Positions 27,762-37,713 of a DNA stretch of 64,000 bases are shown here, piece after piece. Location of the stretch: positions 248,001-312,000 of the forward strand of contig CAWJUU010000009.1 of assembly GCA_963846165.1 (NCBI GenBank). Direction: 5' to 3'. This stretch comes from WHSW01 sp963846165. Lineage in GTDB: Bacteria > Actinomycetota > Thermoleophilia > Solirubrobacterales > 70-9. How positions within the stretch are numbered: position 1 is the stretch's first letter; every line of letters starts with the position of its first letter. The position numbers and the translations under genes were made by a program. The notes beneath the pieces are model-generated. The model ran no database searches and had not been told where the DNA came from. It saw nothing but the letters and a program-made list of their open reading frames with translations.

Positions 27762-28613
27762 CTAGATCTCGTTCGCGGAGCGGTAGCCGATGTTGTGGGC
27801 GACGAGGCCGAGACCGTCGATGGCCCGGAAGGTCGCCGGCTCGAGCCGGCCGTGGACGAGGTGGCCGCCGACGTCGCGGGCGGCGCCGATCAGGCCATGG
27901 ACGAGCGGCCAGCGCGGCGCTGCGCCCGGGTGGCGCTCGTTGAGCCAGCGCGAGCCGGCGCCGTAGCGGGCGATCGTGCGCAGGAAGGCGGCCAGGCTGT
28001 CGCGGTGGCGGTGCTCGACCAGAGCCTCGGGCCGATAGCCGAGCGACCAGCCCGAGCGCTGCAGCCGCCAGCAGAAGTCGACGTCACCGCCCGAGCGGAT
28101 CCCCTCGGCGAAGCCGCCGACATCATCGAACGCGGCCCGCCGGACGAGCAGGTTCCCGGTCGCCGCCGCAGCGCCCGCCTTGCTGTGCATGCCCTCGGAC
28201 TGATGAAGGAAGTTGCGATTCCTGGCGTAGCGGGCGAGCAGCGAGTCCTGGTCGGCGAGGCCCACGATGCCGCCGCCGATAGCGCCGCACCGTTCGCCCG
28301 GAGCCGGCTCGAAGTATTGATCGAGCAGCCCGGGAGCCGGAATGCAGTCGGCGTCGATGAACACGATCCAGTCGCTCTCGGTGTGCTCGGCGCCGACGTT
28401 TCGCGCGTGATAGGAGGAGCGCTCACGGGCGGCCCGGACCACGCGGGCGGTCCCGTCCAGCACCGGGCCCGCGATCCCCTCGGCGGTGTTGTCGGCGACG
28501 ATCACCTCGTCCCCGTCGCGCAGCTCGAGCCGGCCAAGCGCATGCCGGGCTCGGACCGCGTATCCCTCGTCACCGGAGAACGGGACGACGACGCTGACCG
28601 CCGGGCGCCTCAA
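27762..28613 (-). CDS. Family 2 glycosyltransferase
   Basis: GT-A fold transferase using a nucleotide sugar. From a TTG at 28613, which overlaps the rel stop as TTGA, it reads AVSVVVPFSGDEGYAVRARH, DEVIVADNTAEG, SSYHARNVGAEHTESDWIVF, the metal-binding DADCIPAPG, and GGFAEGIRSGGDVDFCWRLQ (base region). The TTG start puts the first beta strand directly at the N-terminus; the ATG further upstream would lie within rel. The acceptor is unknown. Coupling to rel looks positional only. Confidence 0.82.
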   Translation of the reverse strand: MRRPAVSVVVPFSGDEGYAVRARHALGRLELRDGDEVIVADNTAEGIAGPVLDGTARVVRAARERSSYHARNVGAEHTESDWIVFIDADCIPAPGLLDQYFEPAPGERCGAIGGGIVGLADQDSLLARYARNRNFLHQSEGMHSKAGAAAATGNLLVRRAAFDDVGGFAEGIRSGGDVDFCWRLQRSGWSLGYRPEALVEHRHRDSLAAFLRTIARYGAGSRWLNERHPGAAPRWPLVHGLIGAARDVGGHLVHGRLEPATFRAIDGLGLVAHNIGYRSANEI

Positions 28614-30961
28614 TCCGTCGGCGTGACGCGGTAGGCGTCGAAGACGGAATCGAGGCTGCGCAGCCGGCTGACGCACTGCTTGAGCTGCTGGGAGTCGCCG
28701 ACCTCGACCACGAAGCGATTGCGGACCATCGGGTGCTTGGTCGAGCAGTTGGCCTCGAGGATGTTGACGCCCGCCTCGGCGAAGGTCCGCGAGAGGTCCT
28801 CGAGCAGCCGGGTGCGATCCCAGGCATCGACCTGGAGCTCGACCCGGTAGGAGGTCTCGTTATCACCGGCCCATGAGACGTCGGTGAACCGCTCCGGCGA
28901 CTTCATCAACGCCTCCACGTTGCGGCAGTCCTCGCGGTGGATCGTGATCCCGCGCCCGAGCGAGACGTAGCCGACGATCTCGTCTCCGGGCACAGGACGG
29001 CAGCACTTGGCGAGCCGGACGACGACGTCATCGATCCCCGCCACCTTGATCCCGTAGTTGGAGGCGTCCTGGGTCCGGCGCTGGCGCTCGTCGCGACCCT
29101 CGAGCACGCTGGCGAGCCGGGCCTCGGTCTCGTCGCCCGCCACCGCCTCTCCCTGCTTGAGGCGCTGCATCACCTTGTTGACGACCGTCTTCGCCGAGAT
29201 CTTTCCCTGTCCGAGGGCGATGTAGAAGTCATCCGCCTTGCGGAAGCCCATTTCGCGCAGCACGTCGGCGAGCAGCGGCGAGCCGGCGATCCGCTGCGGC
29301 GGGAGGCCGCCCTTGCGCAGCGCGGTGTGCAGCTCCTCGCGCCCGCGATGCTCGGCGTCCTCGCGGCGCTCGCGCTTGAGGAAGGCGCGGATCTTGTTGC
29401 GGGCGCGGCTCGTGCGCACCAGCGCTAGCCAGTCGCGAGACGGCCCGCGCTCCTGCTTCGAGGTCAGGATCTCGACGATGTCGCCGCTGCGCAGCTGGTA
29501 GTGCAGCGGGACGATCTTGCCGTTGATCTTCGCGCCCACGCAGCGGTGGCCGACGTCGGTGTGGACCGAGTAGGCGAAGTCGACCGGGGTCGAGCCCGCG
29601 GAGAGGTTCTTGACCTCGCCGCGGGGGGTGAAGACGAAGACCTCGTCCTCGAACAGGTCGACCTTGAGCGCCTTGACGAAGTCGGTCGGGTCGGCCTCGC
29701 CCTCGGCCTCGAGCAGCTGGCGCAACCAGGTCATCTTCTCGCGGTCGGGGTCCCCCTTGCCGCGCTTGCCCTCCTTGTAGATCACATGCGCCGCGATCCC
29801 GTACTCGGCCGTCTCGTGCATGTCGGGCGTCCGGATCTGGATCTCGAGCGGCCGGCCCTCGGGGCCGATCACGGTCGTGTGCAACGCCTGGTAGAGGTTC
29901 AGCTTCGGCGTCGCGATCAGGTCCTTGAAGCGGCCGGGAAGGGGCTTCCAGATCGAGTGGATGATCCCGATCGCGCCGTAGCAGTCCTTGACCGAGTCGA
30001 CGATCACCCGCATCGCGGTCAGGTCGTAGATCTCGTTGAACTCCCTGCCCTTCTTCGTCATCTTCGCGTAGATCGAGTAGAAGTGCTTGGCGCGACCCGA
30101 GATCTGTGCCTCGATCCCGACCTTGGCCAGCTCGCCGACGAGGAACTCGCCCGCCCCCGAGACGTAGTCCTCGCGCTCGGCGCGCTGCTGGGCGACGAGC
30201 TTCTTGATCTCCTCGTACTTGCGCGGGTGCAGGCGCTGAAAGGAAAGGTCCTCGAGCTCCCACTTGATCGCGTGGATCCCGAGCCGGTGCGCGAGCGGGG
30301 CGTAGATCTCGAGCGTCTCGCGCGCCTTCTCGATCTGCTTCTGCTTCGGCAGCGCGTCGAGCGTGCGCATGTTGTGGAGGCGGTCGGCGAGCTTGATCAG
30401 GATGACCCGGACGTCGGTGGCCATCGCCACCATCATCTTGCGGTAGTTCTCCGCCTGGTGCTCGTCGCGGCTCTGGAAGGTGATCCCGGTCAGCTTCGTG
30501 ACCCCGTCGACGAGCCCGGCGATCGGCTCGCCGAACTGCTCCCGGACCTCCTCGAGGCTGGCGCTCGTGTCCTCGACAGTGTCGTGGAGCAGCGCCGCAC
30601 AGAGCGTCTCCGTGTCGAGCCTGAGGCCGGCGCAGATCTTCGCCACCTCGACCGGATGGGTGATGAAGTTCTCGCCCGACTTGCGCTGCTGGTCGGCATG
30701 GCGCTCACACGCAAACGCGAACGAGCGCTCGATCGCGGCGCGGTCGAGGCCTGCGTCGCCGTTCGTCGAGTGCTCACCGATGACCGCGAACAGGTCGCCG
30801 AGCAGCGCCCGCTCGTCGGCGGTCAGGTGCTTGGTGACCTCGTTGATCGGCGCTGCGGGCCCCTGCGCCGCCTCGGCGCCGACCTGGATGTGCCCGCGAC
30901 GGTCGACGGGAGCCGGGGAGCCCTCGCGGTGCTCTACGTCTGTCTTCGCCTGCTCAGGAAT
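28610..30961 (-). CDS. rel: Bifunctional (p)ppGpp synthetase/hydrolase, apparent ATT start
   Basis: Makes and degrades the stringent-response alarmone. Domains in order: HD hydrolase (ENFITHPVEVAKICAGL, AALLHDTVEDT), synthetase (GRAKHFYSIYAKM, YDLTAMRVIVDSVKDCYG, KLNLYQALHTTVIGPEGR), TGS (FVFTPRGEVKNLSAGSTPVD), and a C-terminal ACT domain (VELQVDAWDRTRLLEDLSR). Length is about 783 residues. No ATG, GTG or TTG lies in frame between the recJ overlap and the HD domain, while an ATT at 30961 sits 7 bases after a perfect AGGAGG (30974-30969). That makes ATT the likely start. Confidence 0.95.
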   Translation of the reverse strand: MPEQAKTDVEHREGSPAPVDRRGHIQVGAEAAQGPAAPINEVTKHLTADERALLGDLFAVIGEHSTNGDAGLDRAAIERSFAFACERHADQQRKSGENFITHPVEVAKICAGLRLDTETLCAALLHDTVEDTSASLEEVREQFGEPIAGLVDGVTKLTGITFQSRDEHQAENYRKMMVAMATDVRVILIKLADRLHNMRTLDALPKQKQIEKARETLEIYAPLAHRLGIHAIKWELEDLSFQRLHPRKYEEIKKLVAQQRAEREDYVSGAGEFLVGELAKVGIEAQISGRAKHFYSIYAKMTKKGREFNEIYDLTAMRVIVDSVKDCYGAIGIIHSIWKPLPGRFKDLIATPKLNLYQALHTTVIGPEGRPLEIQIRTPDMHETAEYGIAAHVIYKEGKRGKGDPDREKMTWLRQLLEAEGEADPTDFVKALKVDLFEDEVFVFTPRGEVKNLSAGSTPVDFAYSVHTDVGHRCVGAKINGKIVPLHYQLRSGDIVEILTSKQERGPSRDWLALVRTSRARNKIRAFLKRERREDAEHRGREELHTALRKGGLPPQRIAGSPLLADVLREMGFRKADDFYIALGQGKISAKTVVNKVMQRLKQGEAVAGDETEARLASVLEGRDERQRRTQDASNYGIKVAGIDDVVVRLAKCCRPVPGDEIVGYVSLGRGITIHREDCRNVEALMKSPERFTDVSWAGDNETSYRVELQVDAWDRTRLLEDLSRTFAEAGVNILEANCSTKHPMVRNRFVVEVGDSQQLKQCVSRLRSLDSVFDAYRVTPTD

Positions 30962-33509
30962 CGTCTGCCCTCCTCGGCCCGTTCGCGGTAGGCGACGAAG
31001 GCCGCGGATCGCTCTAGATCGGTGCCCTCCGAGGATACGACCCTGAGCGAGCGAGACGCGCCTAAATCCTCCCAGCGCACGAGTCCGAGCTCGCCCAGGA
31101 CGCGTGCCGAGCGCGCCGCGACCTCGGGCGAGAGCGGGTGCGAGCGAGCGGCGCCGCAGAGGGCGTCGCGCGCCGCGGCGAGACCGACCCCGCCGCCCGC
31201 GTCGGCAAGCGGGCCGAGCCCGCGGTACAGGGAGGCGAGCGAGGCCCGGGAGGGCCACTCGTCGGCGTGGACGCGAAGCGCGAACTCGCGCTCGGGGTCG
31301 CCGCCGACCAAGTGCACGAAGCCGTGGCCCAAGCGGCAGAGCCAGTCGAGGTACGCGAACGGGGCCGGATCGACGACTACGACATGCTCGAAGCGTCCCG
31401 CCAGCGTCGGATCGCGTGACAGCGCACCCCAGTCGGCGAGCACCACGCCGGCGCCGGCGCTTGTCACCCGAGCCTCAGCTGCGGCCGCGAGTGCCTCGGG
31501 GAGCCGCGCCGAGACGACCCCAAGCTCGCCGCCGCCGAAGCGGGCCGGCCGCGCCGCGCGTTCGACCAGGGCCCGGCGGCGAACCGCATCGGCACAGAGT
31601 GCGAGCACGGTCTCGCCGCTGGAGGCCAGGGCAGCGATCGACGCCACCCCCGAGGTCCCGCTGCGATCGATTTGCTCGCGGCCCGCGGAGCCCGCGGGTG
31701 TCGGCGGCGGCCAGGCGGCGAGCTCGACGCCGAGCTCGGCGTCGTGTCGGCGCCAGAACTCCTCAGCACCAAGCCCTGCCGCCTCCTCAGCTGCGCGTCC
31801 GGGGGCGGCAGGGTCCGCCGAGGGGTGCGGGTACAGATGTCCGAGCACGACCCGCGGTTCGACCGCCCCGTTCCACTCGTTGAGCTCCAGCCTCACCGAG
31901 ACGTCGACGGGCTCGCCGTTCGCCGCCGCGTCGAGCCCGCCGTTGACGCCGAAGGCGACCCCGAGCGCGCGACGCGAGCCGCTGCGAAGGCTGAAACGCG
32001 CGTGGCGGTCCCCCGCCCCCATCGGCCGCACGTCGTTGAGGCTCGCGCCCGCGACGAGCAGCCGCACCCCGGGATTTCCCGATCCGAACGGGGCCAGACG
32101 GGTGAGCTGCTCGGCGACCTCGTGGCCGAGGCTCTCCCCGCCGACGACCGCGTCGACGACCTCGGCCCGCATCAGGGCCGAATCGGGCAGCGTGGCCGCG
32201 ACGCGCTCGGCGAAGGCGGCGCGGAACGCGTCCACCCGGCTTGCCTCGATCTCGAGCCCTGCCGCGGCGCGGTGTCCGCCATAGCGGATCAGGTGCTCGT
32301 CGCAGGCGCGCAGCGCCGCGAGCAGGTCGAAGCCGGGGATGCTGCGACCCGAGCCGCGGCCGCCTCCCTCGCCGTCGAGGCCGATCAGGACCACCGGGCG
32401 GTTGTGACGCTCGACCAGTCGCGAAGCGACGATCCCGACCACGCCCGGGTGCCAGCCCTCGCCGGCGAGCACCAGCCCGGCGGCGTCGGCGAGCTCGTCC
32501 GAAAGCTCGCCCCGGGCGCGCTCGGCGCTCGCCAGCACCTCGCGCTCGACCTCGCGTCGCTCGTGGTTGGCACGCTCGAGCTCGGTCGCGATCTCGGCCG
32601 CGCGGGCAGCGTCGGAGGTCAGCATCAGCTCGACGCCGGCATCGGCGCGGTAGAGCCTGCCGGCGGCGTTGATCCGCGGCGCCAGCCGGAAGGCAATGTC
32701 GCCCTCGTCGAGGCGCTCGGGGACGACCGAGGCCGACGCCAGCAGCGCCCGCAGCCCGACCCGGCGCGCGCGCCGGGCCTCGGCGAGGCCGCGGCGGACG
32801 AGCGAGCGGTTCTCGCCCCGCAGCGGGACCAGGTCGGCCACGGTCGCCATCGCCACGAGGTCGAGGTCCGCCTCAACCGCCGCGGACCCCCGGAGCGCGG
32901 CTGCGAGCTTGTAGGCGACGCCGGTCGCGCACAGCTCGTCGAAGGGGTAGCCGGGCAGCGCCGGGTGTAGGACCGGGCACGGGGGAGCTCCTCGCCGGGC
33001 TGGTGGTGGTCGGTGACCACGACCTCGATCCCGGCGGCGAGCGCGGCCTCGACCGCGGCTACCGAGCCGATTCCGCAGTCGACCGTGACCAGCAGCGATG
33101 TCCCGCGCGCAATGAGCTTCGGGACGGTCGCCTCGCCGAACCCGTAGCCGTCCTCGAGCCGTCCCGGGATCAGCCAGTCGCAGTCGGCCCCGAGATCGCG
33201 CAGCGCACGAACAAGGATCGCCGTCGAGCAGACGCCGTCGACGTCGTAGTCGCCGTGCACGGTGATCCGCCCGCCGGCCGCGACCGCGGCGCGAATCCCG
33301 TTGGTCACCTCGCCCATCGCCTCGAACAGGAAGGGGTCGTGGTCGTCGGCGGCCTCGAGGAACTCCCGGGCGGCGTCCACTGTGTGATGGCCGCGTCGAA
33401 CGAGCGTCACCGCCACCGGCTCGGCGAGCTCGAGCTCCCGCATCAGTTCCCTGACCTCCCTGTAGTCGAAGGGCTCGAGCGTGAACGCTTGGACGGCCTG
33501 TTCCTTCAC
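30934..33509 (-). CDS. recJ: Single-stranded-DNA exonuclease RecJ, one frameshift
   Basis: 5'-3' exonuclease for recombination and mismatch repair. The DHH domain shows ITVHGDYDVDGVCSTAIL, SLLVTVDCGIGSVAA and VVVTDHHQPGEELP; after a shift in a C run near 32985 it continues LVAMATVADLVPLRGENRSL, then APRINAAGRLYRADAG and the DHHA1 region (GIVASRLVERHNRPVVLIGL; RYGGHRAAAGLEI). An actinobacterial C-terminal extension of about 300 residues follows. The two pieces overlap in one continuous gene if one C is removed. Its last codons overlap the proposed rel start. Confidence 0.92.
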
Positions 33510-33578
33510 ACGCCCAAGCTAGGGCGGCGGAAGGACGGAATCGCCCCCCTGCGACGTGCGGAAGACGCGGACGAGGGT

Positions 33579-33876
33579 GGTGGCGTTCCGCTCAGGCCGA
33601 GTTGGGGCGCGGAGCGTGGTCTGTTGCAGTGAGGGAGGCCGGGCTCGGGCGTCGGCGGCGAGCGCCCGGGCGCAAGTGGCGAGTTGTTCGTCCATAGGGC
33701 GAAGAAAGCGCCAACGGCCGGGTTTTCGGCCGATATTGGCGACTTGTGCCCGGATAGCGGGCACAACTCGCCACCTGCCCCGAAGCCAACCGCCAGCGCC
33801 CGCGCCAAGCCCAACTCGCTCCCTCATTGCAACGAACCCCGCTCGCGCCCCGCCCCCGCCCGAGCGGAATGCCACC
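33579..33876. repeat. Dispersed noncoding repeat, copy B, with inverted ends
   Basis: Left end (GGTGGCGTTCCGCTC to GTTGCAGTGAGGGAG, 33579-33637) and right end (CTCCCTCATTGCAAC to GAGCGGAATGCCACC, 33819-33876) are imperfect inverted repeats of about 58 bases. Inside are GTGGCGAGTTGT / ACAACTCGCCAC (a perfect 12-bp inverted pair) and a hairpin GGCGACTTGTGCCCG / CGGGCACAACTCGCC. It is homologous to copy A at 14.9 kb. No gene is supported in 33510-33900. Confidence 0.7.
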
Positions 33877-33900
33877 GGGCGGCGCCCGGTACCCGCGCGC

Positions 33901-34176
33901 TCAGGCCGGCTCGGCGGCCTCGGCCTCCTGGCGGGTGCCGAGCACGTAGATCGCCCATAGGCCGAGCAGGGTCCCGGGAATCGCATAGAGAACGGTTTCG
34001 ATCCCGGTCTCCCCGATTCCGGCGCCGGTGGCGATCTGGGCGATCGCGCCGGTGATCATCGCCCCGGCGGTGGCGCCGAGCAGCGCGCCGACGATCCCCG
34101 CCCAGAAGCGGTCGGGAATGAAGACCGTGAAGTGCCAGATCGCGATCCCGGTCGTGAACCAGACGAGCGCGGCCAT
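33901..34176 (-). CDS. Small membrane protein, three hydrophobic segments
   Basis: 91 residues with hydrophobic stretches AALVWFTTGIAIWHFTVFI, GIVGALLGATAGAMITGAI and TVLYAIPGTLLGLWAIYVL, separated by short Gly-rich turns, and a charged tail. Size and glycine pattern recall GlsB/YeaQ-type transglycosylase-associated proteins, but the resemblance is weak. It sits between the recJ-side repeat and secDF on the same strand as both. Function unknown. Confidence 0.6.
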   Translation of the reverse strand: MAALVWFTTGIAIWHFTVFIPDRFWAGIVGALLGATAGAMITGAIAQIATGAGIGETGIETVLYAIPGTLLGLWAIYVLGTRQEAEAAEPA

Positions 34177-34210
34177 CAGGTCCCGCCCCGCGACGCGTTG
34201 GTGTGCTCCA

Positions 34211-37158
34211 TCAGCGGTTCCTTCCGTGCTTGCGGCGCTTGGCGCGCGATTGCTTGCGTCGCGACGCGGGCTGCTTCGGCTTCGTGCGCTCGGCGCCGGT
34301 TTCGGGGTGCCCGGCGACCCCGGCGTCGGCTTCCTCGGGCGTCGGTTCGACCGGAGCGGCGCGCTCGACCGGAGGCTCGGAAACCGCGACAGGGGCCTCC
34401 TCGAGCTCGGGCTCCGGCGGCTCCGGCGCGCGCGCCGGGGGTGCTACGCCGTCCCCGTCCGCCTCCGCCGGCACGTGGCGCTCCGCCGCGTCGATCTTCG
34501 CGACCACGTTCTGCTCGGGGAAGGTCGGCACGTATCCCATCGCTTCCGCGATCCGGGCTCGGCGAGAGCGGTAGGTGGGCTCGCGCTCCTTCCATTCGGT
34601 GAGCACCGGCGAGGCGATGAAGATCGACGAATACGTACCCGAGGCGACCCCGACCATCATCGCGAAGGCGAATGCCCGCAGGGTCTCGCCGCCGAAGACG
34701 AGCAGGCAGCCGATCAGGAACACGGTCGAGAGTCCGGTGATCAGCGATCGCGTCAGAACCTCGCTCATCGAGCGGTTGACGATCTGCGAGAACGCCGCCC
34801 GCGGCATCCGCGGCACGTTCTCGCGGATGCGGTCGAAGACGATGATCGTGTCGTACATCGAGTACCCGAGGATGGTCAGGAAGGCAGCCACTGTGGCACT
34901 CGAGACCTCAGCGCCGACGAGCGCGTAGACGCCGCCGGTGATCAGGATGTCGTGGACGAGGGCGATCAGCACCGGGACCGCGTACTTGGCCTCGAATCGC
35001 AGCGCGACGTAGCCGGCGATCACCAGCAGGCTGAAGAGGATCGCGATGATCGCCGAGCGTGCGATCTGCTCCCCGAACGTCGGCCCGATCGAGGTCGAGT
35101 TGAAGCCCTGCTGGCCGCCCTCGAGCCCGAACGTCTCATCGAGTAGCGGCTGCACCTCCGGGGTCTGGCTCGGCGGGATGTCCGCCTGGATCTGGATCAC
35201 GTTGGCGCCGAACTCCGGGTTGTCGACGGCCTGGATCTTCGCCGTGTCGGCGCCGTCGATCCCGGCGTCCTGGAGCGCCGTGCGGACCTCGTCGATCGTT
35301 GCCTCCTCAGCGAGCGCGGCCTCGATCCGGGTCCCCGACTCGAAGTCGATCCCCAGGTTGAGCCCCTTGGTCGCGAACGCGATCGCGCCGATCGCCAGGA
35401 TCACGCCGGAGATCGAGAAGAAGTAGCGCGAGGCCCCGGTGAAGTCGAAGTTCCACCGGCGTCCCTCGCCGCCGGCGCCGAGGAAGCTCGGCGAGCGCAG
35501 GATCCGCGCTCGGCCCAGCAGCCCGAGGACCGCCTGGGTGAACAGCACCGCGGTGAACAGCGAGACGATCGTCCCGATCCCCAGCGTGAACGCGAATCCC
35601 TTCACCCCGGCGCTCGCGAGCACGAAGAGGATGAAGGCCGTGATCAGCGTGATCACGTTCGCGTCGATGATCGTCGCGATCCCCTTCTTGTAGCCCTCCG
35701 AGATCGCCGAGAGCATCGAGCGCCCGGCTCTGATCTCCTCCTTTATTCGCTCGAAGATGACGATGTTCGAGTCGGCGGCGACGCCGATCGTCAGGACCAG
35801 GCCGGCGATCCCGGGCAGCGTCAGGGTGATCGGGATCAGCTTGATCATCGCGAGGAAGAAGAGCGCGTAGACGATCAGCCCGAGTCCTGCGACGACGCCG
35901 AGGAAGCGGTAGTAGGCGACCAGGAAGATGAGCACGATCGCGAGCCCGATCAGCCCCGCCTTCAGCCCCTGGTCGAGCGCCTGCTCGCCGAGCGTCGCCG
36001 AGACCGTGCTCTGGCTGATCAGCGCGAGCTTGATCGGCAGGGCGCCGATCCTCAGCACCTCGGCGAGGTCGTTGACCTGCTGGGTGGTGAAGGTGCCGGA
36101 GATCTGGGCGCCGGTGCGACCGTCGATGCCGTCCGGGTTCTCCTTGAAGTTGATGATCGGCCGCGACTGGACCTGGCCGTCGAGGACGATCGCGAAGCTG
36201 TCGGAGAAGTCGGCGGCGGTGTTCGCGTCGACGGCGGAGGCCTGCTGGCCGGTCTCGGCGAAGAAGTTCTCCTGGCCGCGCAGGGAGATCTCGCGGGTGA
36301 CGTCCTGGAACGCCTGCTGGCCCTCGTCGGTGAAGTCGAAGGTGACGATCGGCTGGTTGGTGGTCGGGTCGGCGCCCGGCTTCGGGTTCTCGATCTGGTC
36401 GCCCGAGAGTGCCGGCGCGTCGTTGAGGACGAAGAAGCGCGCGCTCCCGGTATCGGCCTCGTTGACGTCGGAGGTCGCGGGATCGTCCTGGGAGGCTCCT
36501 CGACCACGATCGTCCCCTGCGGAACCTCGACGATCTTCGTGTTCGGCGGCCGCTCGCCGCCGAAGGGCAGGAACAGGTCCTGAAGCCTGTCGGAGGGATC
36601 GCCGAGCGGCTCGAGCGTGTCGGCCTCGAACATGTAGTACGTGACGCCGCTCGAGCTCGGGCCGCCTGCCGTGCAGCCCTGCTTCTCGCACTGCTCGTCG
36701 GAGAGCGGCTTGCGCTTCGAGGCCGCCTCGACCGCGTCGACGAGCCGGTTGTACGGACGCTCCGCGGGATCGGCGATGTCGGGGTTCGGCGGGATCACGT
36801 TCTTCTCCCAGTCGTAGAAGAAGAGCTGCGCCGTGGTCCCGATGCGCTCGATCGCGCGCTCGGAGTCCGAGACGTCGGGCAAGCCGACCTCGATCTGGGT
36901 CTGGCCGACGCGGGTGATCTCGGGCTCGGCGACGCCGAGGCTGTCGACGCGGTCGCGGATGATCTCGATCGCGCGGTCGACGTCCTCGCCGGTCACCTCG
37001 GGGACCTGCGGCGTGGCGCGGCCCTGGTAGACGAGCTCGGTGCCGCCGCGAAGGTCGAGGCCCTGCACCGTGCGCTTGTCGCTGATCACGTACGCCGAGC
37101 CCGCGATCAGGCCCAGCACGAGCACGAGGATGATCAGGTTGCGGCGTCGGTTCGCCAT
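34211..37158 (-). CDS. secDF: SecDF fusion, protein-export motor subunit, one frameshift
   Basis: Uses the proton gradient to pull proteins through SecYEG. One polypeptide of about 980 residues combines SecD (LIILVLVLGLIAGSAYVISD, VQGLDLRGGTELVYQG, LTIGVAADSNIVIFERIKEE) and SecF (LNLGIDFESGTRIEAAL, LGYSMYDTIIVFDRIRENV), each with its six-helix RND half. A shift near 36490, in a run of G and A, splits the SecD periplasmic domain (GTIVVEE before, ARFFVLNDAPALSG after). The C-terminal 100 residues are Pro/Glu- then Arg/Lys-rich (SRRKQSRAKRRKHGRNR) and extend beyond the normal SecF end, probably facing the ribosome or lipid. Confidence 0.93.
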
Positions 37159-37174
37159 CGCCGTTCTCGGCCCG

Positions 37175-37660
37175 CTACTCGGGCGTCAGCACGAGCAGCA
37201 GGCCCCCGTCGTCGTCGTACGCGGGGAAGAGATCGGCGACCGCCTCGGCCGGCAGATCACCCTCGGCGTGAACGGCGACGCGCTTGCCGAGCGAGCGCAC
37301 CCCCCATTCGAGCGTCGTCTCGATCGGATCGGTGGTCCCGTCCTTGTCTGAGTCGGCTGTATCGCCGCCGTCGCCGCCGTCGATCCACTCGAGGCCGAGC
37401 ACCTCCCGGACGGGACGCCCGATCACCTGCTCGTCCTTCAGACCGGTTAGCTCGAAGCCGTTGCGGCCGACGTCGAGCAGCCGCCCGTCCTGGTCGCAGA
37501 TGAAGAAGGCGGCGTCCGGCGCCGGGTAGTAGTCGTCGAGCAGCTCGAACAGGAACGGAGCGCTGCATTTCGAGCACGCCTTCGGGCGGACCAGGATCCC
37601 GCCGGAACGCTCCCCACTGAGCTCCCTGTTGCCGCAGTTCGGGCAAATGAAGAAGGGCAC
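37175..37660 (-). CDS. Zinc-ribbon and PAS-like protein, function unknown
   Basis: 161 residues. The N-terminus has two CxxC knuckles (CPNCGNRE, and CSKC near residue 30), a likely zinc ribbon. It is followed by a PAS-like fold (FFICDQDGRLLDVGRNGFEL, TGLKDEQVIGRPVREVLGLE), an acidic Asp/Gly linker (GGDGGDTADSDKDG) and a short beta-rich end. No output domain is present, so it may sense a ligand and act by binding a partner. It lies just upstream of secDF on the same strand, 16 bases apart. Confidence 0.65.
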   Translation of the reverse strand: MPFFICPNCGNRELSGERSGGILVRPKACSKCSAPFLFELLDDYYPAPDAAFFICDQDGRLLDVGRNGFELTGLKDEQVIGRPVREVLGLEWIDGGDGGDTADSDKDGTTDPIETTLEWGVRSLGKRVAVHAEGDLPAEAVADLFPAYDDDGGLLLVLTPE

Positions 37661-37713
37661 GGCTGAAGGCTAGCAAAGCGTCAGCGCGTGACGCCGGCCG
37701 CCGGGCGACGCGA

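Noticed and set aside
33519..33986. Open frames on both strands across repeat copy B
   Set aside because: Both strands are open because of GC bias; neither is shared with copy A in frame, and one runs into the 33901-34176 gene.
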